The position numbers were made by a program, and so were the translations under genes. Shown here piece by piece: positions 1-7,108 of a DNA stretch of 64,000 bases. Origin of the DNA: CALBPI01 sp039821605 (GTDB lineage: Bacteria; Pseudomonadota; Gammaproteobacteria; Steroidobacterales; Woeseiaceae). The notes beneath the pieces are model-generated. The model saw only the letters and a list, made by a program, of their open reading frames with translations, did not search any database and had not been told where the DNA came from. Location of the stretch: positions 90,555 through 154,554 of the forward strand of contig JBCBNV010000007.1 in NCBI GenBank assembly GCA_039821605.1, given 5' to 3'. Within the stretch, counting starts at the first letter, position 1. Every line of letters begins with the position of its first letter.

Positions 1-1381
1 AGGCCGTGCCATCGGGCGCCGCGTCACCGAGCCCGAAGTCGCTGACCACTTCGTCGGGGTACTCGGTGCTCGACCCGAGGTACTGGAACGACACCTCGTG
101 GTAGTCGGCGAACTGGAAGCGGCCGTCGATGCCGGCCACGAGGTTTTCGTAGTCGTCGCCGCGACGGGCCGTAACCAGTGCGCCGATGCGTGAATTCTGG
201 CCGACGTCGTAGGCGTAGCGCGCGACCGCGGTTTCGGAATCGGTCTCCAGACCCGCAACATCGGAACCCAGCGGCCCGGGCAGCAGCAGGTTCGTGAGCC
301 GATCGTCAGCAACGAATGCGCCGAAGGTGTGGCCGTCAATCTTGCCCGTCACTTTGGCGCCGTAGTCCGGGTCGGCGACGTTGCGCGTGAACACGGCGTC
401 TATGGGCGAGGCGAAAAAGTCCGCACCCTCGAGGAAGAACGGGCGCCGCTCGGGAAAGAACAGTGCAAAGCGCTGATTGATCTGAAGCTGCGCAACGTCG
501 GCCTCGACCTGCGAAAAGTCGGGGTTGAGCGTGGCGGTCAGGTTGATATCGGGCGTCACGCCCCAGCGCACGTCGAGCGACGGTTCAAACTCGACGTCAC
601 CGCTCTCCAGGCTGTCTCCCGTCTCGGGCAAGGCATCGTCACGCGTCGCCACGGCCGATGGCGCAATCACGAGGTTTCGGCCGGGCGTCACTCGGCTGAA
701 GCCCGTGAGTTTGTCGAGCTGGCAGAGATAACAGGGTCGCTCGCGGTCCTGGGGGTTGTTGGACAGGCGCACGCGGTCGCTGCGCGGGCGGAACCGCAGC
801 AGGTCGAAGCCGAACGTCTTCTCGCCATTGCCCGCCGGGAACTGCAGCATCCGGAACGGGATCGCCATCTCGACGATGAAGCCTTCGTCGGTGATCTGAC
901 CCGCGGAATCCCAGATCGCATCCCAGGAGTCGTCTTCGTTGCCGTTGACGTCGTCAAAGGTCAGGTCCATCTGAATGCCCAGCGGGTTCGCGAAGAACTC
1001 GAAGGCGCGGCGTTCGTCGTTGAAGGTGTCGAGGACAATACCGACGAAGTCGTCGCTGTAGGCGGCGTCGCGGTCCGAGAGGTAGGCGACGATGCCCTCG
1101 GGTTCGGGGTCGAAAGCACGAAAGGCCACGAGGAGCTTGTCACCGTTTTCGGCAAGCAGCACCTCGGTGCGGACATCGGCGGGTGTGTTTTCGTCGGGAT
1201 TCGTTTCGTAGTCGAGTGTGACCACCGTCGCGGACTGCCAGAACGCCTCATTGAGCGCCCCGTCCACGACGATGTTGCCCTCGACGGCGGGCACGGAGTA
1301 ATCGGCGCGCGCAGGCGCACCGGGCCAGGCCAAAAGCCCTGCAAAGACTAGCAGCGGTACAGACTGCCGACCCCTCGACAT
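1..1381 (-). CDS. CBM9-like / DUF5916 outer-membrane protein (3' end off window)
   Basis: This reading frame starts at an ATG at 1381 and runs open off the left edge, so the C-terminus is missing. The N-terminus is a signal peptide (hydrophobic VPLLVFAGLLAWPGAPARA). It is followed by a carbohydrate-binding-module-9-like domain with the typical opening VEGNIVVDGALNEAFWQSA, over roughly residues 30-200. The rest (residues about 210-460) has the alternating pattern of a DUF5916 outer-membrane barrel, with motifs such as NPDFSQVEADVAQL and FFPERRPFFLEG. The family is known from proteins with a periplasmic CBM9-like domain and a C-terminal barrel; its substrate is not known and none is assigned here. 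It is divergent from alkB. Being cut by the window edge is not evidence of damage. Confidence 0.85.
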   Translation of the reverse strand, partial: MSRGRQSVPLLVFAGLLAWPGAPARADYSVPAVEGNIVVDGALNEAFWQSATVVTLDYETNPDENTPADVRTEVLLAENGDKLLVAFRAFDPEPEGIVAYLSDRDAAYSDDFVGIVLDTFNDERRAFEFFANPLGIQMDLTFDDVNGNEDDSWDAIWDSAGQITDEGFIVEMAIPFRMLQFPAGNGEKTFGFDLLRFRPRSDRVRLSNNPQDRERPCYLCQLDKLTGFSRVTPGRNLVIAPSAVATRDDALPETGDSLESGDVEFEPSLDVRWGVTPDINLTATLNPDFSQVEADVAQLQINQRFALFFPERRPFFLEGADFFASPIDAVFTRNVADPDYGAKVTGKIDGHTFGAFVADDRLTNLLLPGPLGSDVAGLETDSETAVARYAYDVGQNSRIGALVTARRGDDYENLVAGIDGRFQFADYHEVSFQYLGSSTEYPDEVVSDFGLGDAAPDGTA

Positions 1382-1529
1382 CAATCGTATCCCCCCAACG
1401 GACTGACAATAAGACGGCGCAGCCGCCAAAAGGTTTAGCGGCGGAAGGCATTTTTGCGTGAATTCGGGCGCAGAAACGCCCTGCAGCCCTTTGCTATGCT
1501 GATTGTATCGAGTGACTCAGGCGATCGCG

Positions 1530-2714
1530 ATGACCACGCTTACCGCAACACTCAAGGACGGCAGCACCGTCACCTACACGGATCGCAAGCGCAAGCTGTG
1601 GCTGCTGTCGGTGACCTATCCGCTGTTTCCGTTCCTCGGCATTGGCCTGCACGCAGCGACAGGCGTCGAAGCCTGGCTGCTGCTGCCCATTGCGTTCTCG
1701 TACGGTATTGCGCCGCTCGCTGACTGGCTGATCGGCGAAGACCACAGCAACCCGCCCGAGGCGGTGGTGCCGCAGCTCGAAGCGGATCGCTACTACCGTA
1801 TCCTGACCTACATCACTGTGCCGCTACACTTCCTTGCGCTGATCGGTGCCGCGTGGTGGGCCGTTGCCGCCGACCTGTCGTGGTGGGCGTTCGCCGCACT
1901 GGCCATCACGGCTGGCATGACGAGCGGGCTCGGCATCAACACGGGCCACGAACTGGGCCACAAGAAGACCAGGCTCGAACGCAACCTGGCCAAGATCGTG
2001 CTGGCGGTCCCCGCCTACGGCCATTTCTGGATCGAGCACAATGGCGGCCACCACCGCGATGTCTCGACGCCGGAGGACCCGGCCAGCGCACGCATGGGTG
2101 AGTCGATCTACGCGTTCGCACTGCGTGAGATCCCGGGCACGATGCGCCGCGCCTGGCAGCTCGAGACTGAACGCATGGCCCGCGAGGGCAAGAGCGTCTG
2201 GCACTTAAGCAACTTCATCCTGCAATCCATGGCTATCACCATCGTCCTGCAGGTGGGTCTCATTGCCTGGCTGGGCTGGGCCATGCTCATCTTCCTGCCC
2301 ATCCACAACGTTTTCGCCTGGTGGCAGCTGACTTCAGCCAACTACATTGAGCATTACGGCCTGTTGCGCGAAAAGAACGAAAACGGTCGCTACGAGCGCT
2401 GCCAGCCGCACCACTCCTGGAACTCGAACCACATTTACTCGAACCTGCTTTTGTTCCAGCTCGAGCGCCACTCGGACCACCACGCGCACCCGGCGCGCCG
2501 TTACCAGAGCCTGCGCAATTTCGACGACCTGCCCACGCTGCCCAATGGCTACATGGGCATGTACCTGCTCGCCTACGTCCCCCGGCTCTGGTACCGCGTC
2601 ATGGACAAGCGCCTTGTCGATCTCCCACACATCCAGAGAGACGCCCGCAAGATCAATTTCCAACCGGGAAGACGCGACGCGCTCGCAAAGCGCTTCCAGC
2701 TAGAGAACGCCTGA
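1530..2714 (+). CDS. alkB: alkane 1-monooxygenase (AlkB)
   Basis: This is an integral-membrane non-haem di-iron hydroxylase that oxidises medium-chain n-alkanes to 1-alkanols, using electrons from rubredoxin. All the signature histidine clusters are visible: HELGHKK, then EHNGGHHRDVSTPEDPASA, then the NYIEHYGL motif, and finally LERHSDHHAHP. Several membrane helices precede the first box (for example LWLLSVTYPLFPFLGIGL). The length of 394 aa matches the family. The ATG at 1530 was chosen over an upstream in-frame TTG at 1503 because the residues after it, MTTLTATLKDG, look like a natural N-terminus. No rubredoxin or rubredoxin reductase gene is adjacent, so the electron donors must be encoded elsewhere. 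Confidence 0.95.
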   Translation: MTTLTATLKDGSTVTYTDRKRKLWLLSVTYPLFPFLGIGLHAATGVEAWLLLPIAFSYGIAPLADWLIGEDHSNPPEAVVPQLEADRYYRILTYITVPLHFLALIGAAWWAVAADLSWWAFAALAITAGMTSGLGINTGHELGHKKTRLERNLAKIVLAVPAYGHFWIEHNGGHHRDVSTPEDPASARMGESIYAFALREIPGTMRRAWQLETERMAREGKSVWHLSNFILQSMAITIVLQVGLIAWLGWAMLIFLPIHNVFAWWQLTSANYIEHYGLLREKNENGRYERCQPHHSWNSNHIYSNLLLFQLERHSDHHAHPARRYQSLRNFDDLPTLPNGYMGMYLLAYVPRLWYRVMDKRLVDLPHIQRDARKINFQPGRRDALAKRFQLENA

Positions 2715-2852
2715 CGCCTCGTCATTGCGAGGCCACGCAGTGGCCGTCCCGTCATTGCGTGCCCCCCTCCGTCATTGCGAGGGGCCGAAGGCCCCGCGGC
2801 AATCTCCCAACGCCATCGCGCTGCCAAACGAGCCCTCCATCCGCCATCCCGC

Positions 2853-2951
2853 CGGGTCGGAAGGGTTTGCCGGACGCGCTCGAGTACATCCCTGTATCGC
2901 TCGTTGGGCGACGTCCTGTCGCCCAACGGTCCGTCAAACCCTTCCGACCCG
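2853..2951. repeat. large hairpin with 22-bp outer arms
   Basis: The left arm (2853-2874) and right arm (2930-2951) are inverted copies with one mismatch; the core of the right arm is TCAAACCCTTCCGACCCG. Inside lies a second inverted repeat, CGTTGGGCGAC / GTCGCCCAACG, at 2902-2928. The whole unit is about 99 bases and could fold as a long bulged stem. There is no T-tract, so a simple terminator role is not supported. Confidence 0.75.
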
Positions 2952-2956
2952 ACAGG

Positions 2957-3007
2957 ATGGCTGCCTCACCAGGAGCGGTGAGCTCACCACGTTGAGTTGA
3001 GGCAGCC
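2957..3007. repeat. small inverted repeat between the two large hairpins
   Basis: GGCTGCCTCA at 2958-2967 is matched by TGAGGCAGCC at 2998-3007, with GAGCGGTGAGCTCACC, itself partly palindromic, in the loop. It bridges the two larger hairpins, so the interval is an almost continuous array of inverted repeats. Confidence 0.65.
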
Positions 3008-3015
3008 TGTCTGTG

Positions 3016-3113
3016 CCGCCGATAGGTATTGTCGGGATGTCGAGCGACAGGGATGTCGCTCGCCAAGCGATCCAGGGATGGACTCGAGCGTTCCCGACAA
3101 TACCTATCGGCGG
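3016..3113. repeat. second large hairpin with perfect 22-bp arms
   Basis: The left arm 3016-3037 and right arm 3092-3113 are perfect inverted copies (core GATAGGTATTGTCGGGA). The inner part contains GAGCGACAGGGATGTCGCTC, another short inverted repeat. It has the same size and architecture as the hairpin at 2853-2951 but an unrelated arm sequence, suggesting a family of structured repeats whose arms diverge while the fold is kept. Confidence 0.75.
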
Positions 3114-3283
3114 TGCGGGCAGGCGGGGGTGGTTAGGGGGTCGTGCTGATTGGCAGCACGATTTCGTCACGAGGTTGCCGCGCCTGCTTCGCAGGCTCGC
3201 AATGACGGTGGGGCGGCCTAGCAATGACGGTGGGGGCCACTGCGTGGCCTCGCAATGACGCGGTGGCGCTTCTTGCGCCCGCG

Positions 3284-4102
3284 TCAGTCGTCGAGGTCGT
3301 CGGACCCGATCTGGTGGCCCTTTTCGCGCTTGGACTGCAGGTAGCGGCGGTTCCAGTCGCTCACGCCCTGAACGTGTTTCTCCGGCGTCAGACCCGTGAG
3401 GCCGGCCGCCTTGAGGTCGGCGATCTTCTTGGGGTTGTTGGTCAGCAGGCGGAACGGCCGCGCGTCGAGGAAATGGCGCAGGATGGCTGCGGCCTCGCTG
3501 AAGTCACGCGAGTCGTCGGGCAGTCCCAGGGAGCGGTTGGCCTGGTAGGTGTCCTGGCCCCCGTCCTGGAGCAGGTAGGTTGCGGCCTTGGCCCAGAGCC
3601 CGATGCCACGTCCTTCGTGGCCGGCCATGTAGACGAGCATGCCACCGTCGGGGTGTTCGGCAATGCGCTTGAGGGCGCCCTCGAGCTGCGGCCCGCACTC
3701 GCAACGCTGCGAGCCGAAGACGTCCCCGGTCAGGCAGCTCGAATGTACGCGGACCAGCGGTTCCGCGGCCGCGTCGAGATCCCCGTGCACCAGTACGCTG
3801 TTCACGGCCATCGATGAGGCCATCTGCGCGAACAGGTTCTGCCCGCCCTCGCGGCGCAGCGACTCGGCCAATGCCTCGACCTTGCTGAGTTCCGTGTTAC
3901 GCACGGCGGCATACCACTGGAACGTCTCCTCAACGGCCCCTAGCCGCATGGGCAACGGGATCGGCCCCAGCAGGTTGACCGAAAGCTGCCCGGGCACGGG
4001 CTCGGCATCGACGTCGAGTGGCTGGCCGTCGGCATCGATGCGGCGCAGCTTGCCCTCCGCCAGGAGTTGGCGGCGCACAGCGGGATCGAGATAGGTGAAC
4101 AT
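3284..4102 (-). CDS. ribA: GTP cyclohydrolase II
   Basis: It catalyses the first committed step of riboflavin synthesis, converting GTP to 2,5-diamino-6-ribosylamino-pyrimidinone 5'-phosphate in the cytoplasm. The zinc-site signature is present as SSCLTGDVFGSQRCECGPQL, with the expected three cysteines. The catalytic stretch GHEGRGIGLWAKA, the QDTYQANRSLGLPDDSRDF segment and the LLTNNPKK motif follow in normal order. The protein is 272 aa from MFTYLDP, slightly longer than the E. coli enzyme (about 200 aa) through an N-terminal extension. No RibB domain is fused and no other rib genes are nearby. Confidence 0.93.
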   Translation of the reverse strand: MFTYLDPAVRRQLLAEGKLRRIDADGQPLDVDAEPVPGQLSVNLLGPIPLPMRLGAVEETFQWYAAVRNTELSKVEALAESLRREGGQNLFAQMASSMAVNSVLVHGDLDAAAEPLVRVHSSCLTGDVFGSQRCECGPQLEGALKRIAEHPDGGMLVYMAGHEGRGIGLWAKAATYLLQDGGQDTYQANRSLGLPDDSRDFSEAAAILRHFLDARPFRLLTNNPKKIADLKAAGLTGLTPEKHVQGVSDWNRRYLQSKREKGHQIGSDDLDD

Positions 4103-4172
4103 TCTGCGTGTTGCGGCCAGAGACCGGGATGGCCGCGTAGTGTATGCGGCGGGCCGCCCGAGGGCCACCGGC

Positions 4173-4210
4173 AAAGAAAAAGGGGCCGCCGACCTAGGCC
4201 GACGACCCCT
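4173..4210 (-). terminator. rho-independent terminator after the TonB receptor
   Basis: On the minus strand an imperfect stem GGGGTCGTCGGCCT / AGGTCGGCGGCCCC is followed at once by TTTTTCTTT. It sits 22 bases past the stop codon of the receptor at 4232, the expected place for its terminator. Confidence 0.75.
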
Positions 4211-4231
4211 CCCCCCAGACCGGGGCAGGCG

Positions 4232-6907
4232 CTAGAACGCCTGCTTGAAGCGGATGTAGAACATGCGACCGCGCGGGTCATGCACCTTCGAGTCGAAACC
4301 GCCGTTGGTGAATACCTGCGGCGGATCTTCACCCGTCAGGTTGATGACACCAAAGGTCAGGATCGGCGCGACCTCACGATCGAGCAGAACCGCCGTGTCG
4401 ATCGCGTACTGCGCATCGAACGACGTCCACGAGTCGATTTCGGGCAGGGCGCCCGTCGACGCGTCGGGGTTCTGATCATCGTCGTAGGCCGAGATGTAGC
4501 GCGCGAAGATGTTCGCCGAGTGTGCGCCATTCAACCAGCCGACGCCCGCGTTGAAACGCAGCTCAGGCGTCGAGGTCCCGAAGTTCGTGAAGTTGCGTTG
4601 GCCGGCACCGTCGACCGAGCCCGCCTGCGGGTCCTCGAGGTCGTACTCAAGCACGTAGGTGCCCTCGATGAACGGACGCACCAGACCGGCGGACGTGTCC
4701 CAGTCGTACTTGGCACTGAAGTCGACACCGCTGGTCGTCACCTCACTGGCGTTCACGAAGCCCACGTTGACCTGCAGGATCTGGCCGCCCGTCGAACGGA
4801 CGACGCGCGTTGGGTCATTCGGGAAGGCGTTGATCACCGCCTGGAAGTTCTCCTGAATGATCACGTCAGTGAACTCGAAGCTCCAGTAGTCGAAGTCGAG
4901 CACGAGGCCATCGGTCGGCTCGAGGGAGAAACCGATATTGTATGTGTCCGATTCTTCAGGCGTCAGGTTCGGGTTGGCCGACGACCGCACGGCCGCGAAG
5001 AAGGCACCGCCCGGGTTGTTCGGATCCGATACCTGGTTCAGAGACGTCGAGCCGCCGAACTGCTGGAACAGCGACGGCGCACGGAATGCGGTGCTGTAAG
5101 ACGCACGCGCCGTGAACGTATCGTTGGGACGGAAGATGCCCGCGATCTTCGGATCCGTCGTGCTGCCCGTGGCACCACCGTAGTCCTCGTAGCGCACAGC
5201 CAGCTGCAGGTCGAACGTGTCAGCCAGGGGCAGCGCGAGCTCGACAAACGCCGCATTCACGTCGCGGTCCGCGTTGAAATCGGGGTTACCAATAACGAAA
5301 GCGAACCGGTCGGCATTTGCCAGGCTGTTGTAGTCGTGCTGCAGCTCTTCCTTACGCCACTGGCCGCCGATGGCGATGCTCGCCATACCCGAGGCCATTT
5401 CGAACAGTTCGCCGGATATGACACCCTGTACCGTTTGCAGCTCTGAGGTCGTGTCCAGTACCTGAGACGCGATGAAGCTGTCGATGGTGTCCTGCGAGTT
5501 CGGGATCGTGGTAAACGACGACGCAAACGGGTTGAAGTACTGGCAGTCGCCAACACCTGGCAGCGCCGTCGGGTCCGTCGGACCATCGCAGCGCGTGCCG
5601 CCGAAGCCGTTCAGTGCATCCTGGAATTCCTGGCCCAGCGTGTCTTCGGTGTCGTTGACCGACTCGTTCTTGCCGCCGACGTAGCTCAGCTCCCAGAACC
5701 AGCCATTGTCGAACTCGCCCTCGAGACCGCCCGAGAAGCGCCACGTGTCGAGTTCGTTGATGCTCGGTGAGACATCGCCGCCGTTACCGATGGCACGGCC
5801 GAAGAAGATCACCGGCTGACCGTAGATGTTGCCCGGGTTGCTGGTCGGCACGATGGGGCCAAGCAGGTTCGGGAAGGTTGGCGAGTTACCGCGGATCACC
5901 CGGTTGCGGGCAAACCCGACTTCCATGTTGGCTTCGATCGAATCCGTAAGCTGGAAGGCACCACGCGCGAAACCGTTGAGGCGGGTTTCGTCGGGAATCA
6001 GATTGAAGAAATCACCGAAGTCGAAACCGCAAAAGCCGACGTCTCCAAACGGGCCGGCTGCGCCCGGAGGCGCGAGCAGGATGGGACCACCACCAGCAGC
6101 CGCACAACCCGGATCGATGAGGGGCAAACCCTCGAGCCCCGGCGGCGGCGCAGTCAGGAAATACGCACCCGGGTTACCGAGAGAGCTGGTGTCGTCTTGC
6201 GGTCGGCTCAGTCGCTTCTCCGCTGTCGTGAGCGGCTGGCGGTCCGTGTAGCTGATCGCGGCGATCACGCTCGAACGGTCACCTTGCGCACCGTACAGGG
6301 CCTGCAGCACGTACTCGCTCTGGTCACCCTCGTCGGAGACGAACTGGTAGTCGCCCGTGACCTCAAGTCCCTCGAAGTCGTCGCGCGTGCGGAAGTTGAC
6401 CACACCGGCAACCGCGTCAGAGCCGTACAGCGCCGCGGCGCCGTCCTTCAGGATCTCGATGTTGTCGACGGCGATGAGCGGCACGAGCGAACTCGTGTCG
6501 ACGAAGTTCAGACCGTCGTTGGTGGGCAGCCCCGTGAGTACCTGGCGTTTGCCATTCAGCAGCACGAGCGTCGAGGCGACACCCAGACCGCGCAGGTTGA
6601 AGTTTGAGGTACCCGTGGTCGAGTTTTGCGTGAACGCGTCCGGGTTGTTTTGCGAACCCGTGTTGATCGTCAGTGTCTGGACGATGTCGGCGATGTTCTT
6701 GGCGCCGATGCTTTCGAGCTGCGTCGCATCAACGTTTTGAATCGGCGACGGCGAGTCGAATTGAGACGTTCTTCGGATATACGAACCGGTGACGACTACC
6801 TCTTCGATCGCGTCATCTTCGTCCTGCGCCTGCGCTTGTGCCGGGACGGCAGCAAGCAGCGCGCAGGACAGCGGTAGAGCCGCCAGCCTGGTCGAAATGC
6901 GTTTCAC
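4232..6907 (-). CDS. TonB-dependent outer-membrane receptor
   Basis: This is an 891-residue gated outer-membrane transporter of the OmpC-like/Oar-like group common in marine Proteobacteria. It begins with a signal peptide (LAALPLSCALLAAVPAQAQA) and a TonB-box-like EEVVVTGSYIRR. The plug domain (about 50-175) contains NFNLRGLGVASTLVLLNGKR and DGAAALYGSDAVAGVVNF. The remainder is the 22-strand barrel, ending in the aromatic terminal residue of FYIRFKQAF. The start is GTG. The gene is a single unit with its own promoter and terminator and no partner transporter, so the substrate cannot be assigned from context. Confidence 0.9.
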   Translation of the reverse strand: MKRISTRLAALPLSCALLAAVPAQAQAQDEDDAIEEVVVTGSYIRRTSQFDSPSPIQNVDATQLESIGAKNIADIVQTLTINTGSQNNPDAFTQNSTTGTSNFNLRGLGVASTLVLLNGKRQVLTGLPTNDGLNFVDTSSLVPLIAVDNIEILKDGAAALYGSDAVAGVVNFRTRDDFEGLEVTGDYQFVSDEGDQSEYVLQALYGAQGDRSSVIAAISYTDRQPLTTAEKRLSRPQDDTSSLGNPGAYFLTAPPPGLEGLPLIDPGCAAAGGGPILLAPPGAAGPFGDVGFCGFDFGDFFNLIPDETRLNGFARGAFQLTDSIEANMEVGFARNRVIRGNSPTFPNLLGPIVPTSNPGNIYGQPVIFFGRAIGNGGDVSPSINELDTWRFSGGLEGEFDNGWFWELSYVGGKNESVNDTEDTLGQEFQDALNGFGGTRCDGPTDPTALPGVGDCQYFNPFASSFTTIPNSQDTIDSFIASQVLDTTSELQTVQGVISGELFEMASGMASIAIGGQWRKEELQHDYNSLANADRFAFVIGNPDFNADRDVNAAFVELALPLADTFDLQLAVRYEDYGGATGSTTDPKIAGIFRPNDTFTARASYSTAFRAPSLFQQFGGSTSLNQVSDPNNPGGAFFAAVRSSANPNLTPEESDTYNIGFSLEPTDGLVLDFDYWSFEFTDVIIQENFQAVINAFPNDPTRVVRSTGGQILQVNVGFVNASEVTTSGVDFSAKYDWDTSAGLVRPFIEGTYVLEYDLEDPQAGSVDGAGQRNFTNFGTSTPELRFNAGVGWLNGAHSANIFARYISAYDDDQNPDASTGALPEIDSWTSFDAQYAIDTAVLLDREVAPILTFGVINLTGEDPPQVFTNGGFDSKVHDPRGRMFYIRFKQAF

Positions 6908-6967
6908 GTTTTACCCCCCGTGAAAAACGATTGCGGCGGGCCACCCCCGCGGCCGCCGTCGCCTGTT

Positions 6968-6997
6968 GTTATACGCCGACATGACACTGGGAATCAA
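6968..6997 (-). promoter_or_regulatory. candidate sigma-70 promoter for the TonB receptor
   Basis: The minus strand carries TTGATT (6992-6997), an 18-base spacer, and TATAAC (6968-6973), about 60 bases before the GTG start at 6907. The match is good for a vegetative promoter. A lone TGTCATG lies in the spacer, but there is no repeated PhoB pattern. Confidence 0.5.
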
Positions 6998-7050
6998 TAA
7001 ACAATGCGCTTCAAGCCGTTGTTTTCGCGCATCCAATTTTGTTGCGGCGC

Positions 7051-7081
7051 AAAAAAAAACGGGCCCCGAAGGGCCCGTTTC
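7051..7081 (-). terminator. rho-independent terminator of the lipoprotein/TonB-receptor operon
   Basis: The minus strand reads AACGGGCCC-TTCG-GGGCCCGTT followed by a T-run of nine. It is a perfect 9-bp stem with a UUCG tetraloop, 28 bases after the receptor stop at 7109. Confidence 0.92.
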
Positions 7082-7108
7082 GCACATTGTCGTGCAGCGT
7101 TCTTAGGG

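Larger units (their letters stand above)
2715..3283. repeat. gene-free gap with GTCATTGCGAG-type repeats and hairpins
   Basis: This 570-base interval between the convergent alkB and ribA has no credible gene. It holds several copies of the motif GTCATTGCGAG, at about 2720, 2750, 2772 and inverted near 3197 and 3250. Parts of its usual partner (GGCAATCTC) and palindromic spacers such as GGGGCCGAAGGCCCC also occur. Three stem-loops sit between them and are listed separately. The same repeat family recurs at 28206-28435. Short ORFs across this stretch on both strands are low-complexity shadows of the repeats. Confidence 0.8.

Noticed and set aside
329..1351. 340-aa plus-strand ORF opposite the DUF5916 gene
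   Set aside because: The antisense frame encodes a signal peptide and CBM9-like motifs; the plus-strand product is Arg/Val-rich shadow sequence of high-GC coding DNA.
4067..5446. 459-aa plus-strand ORF over the TonB receptor
   Set aside because: Shadow of a receptor with complete plug and barrel motifs; no recognisable domain.
6960..7020. Possible Pho box before the first TonB receptor
   Set aside because: Only one TGTCATG is present and no 11-bp repeat; the -35/-10 pair explains the promoter.
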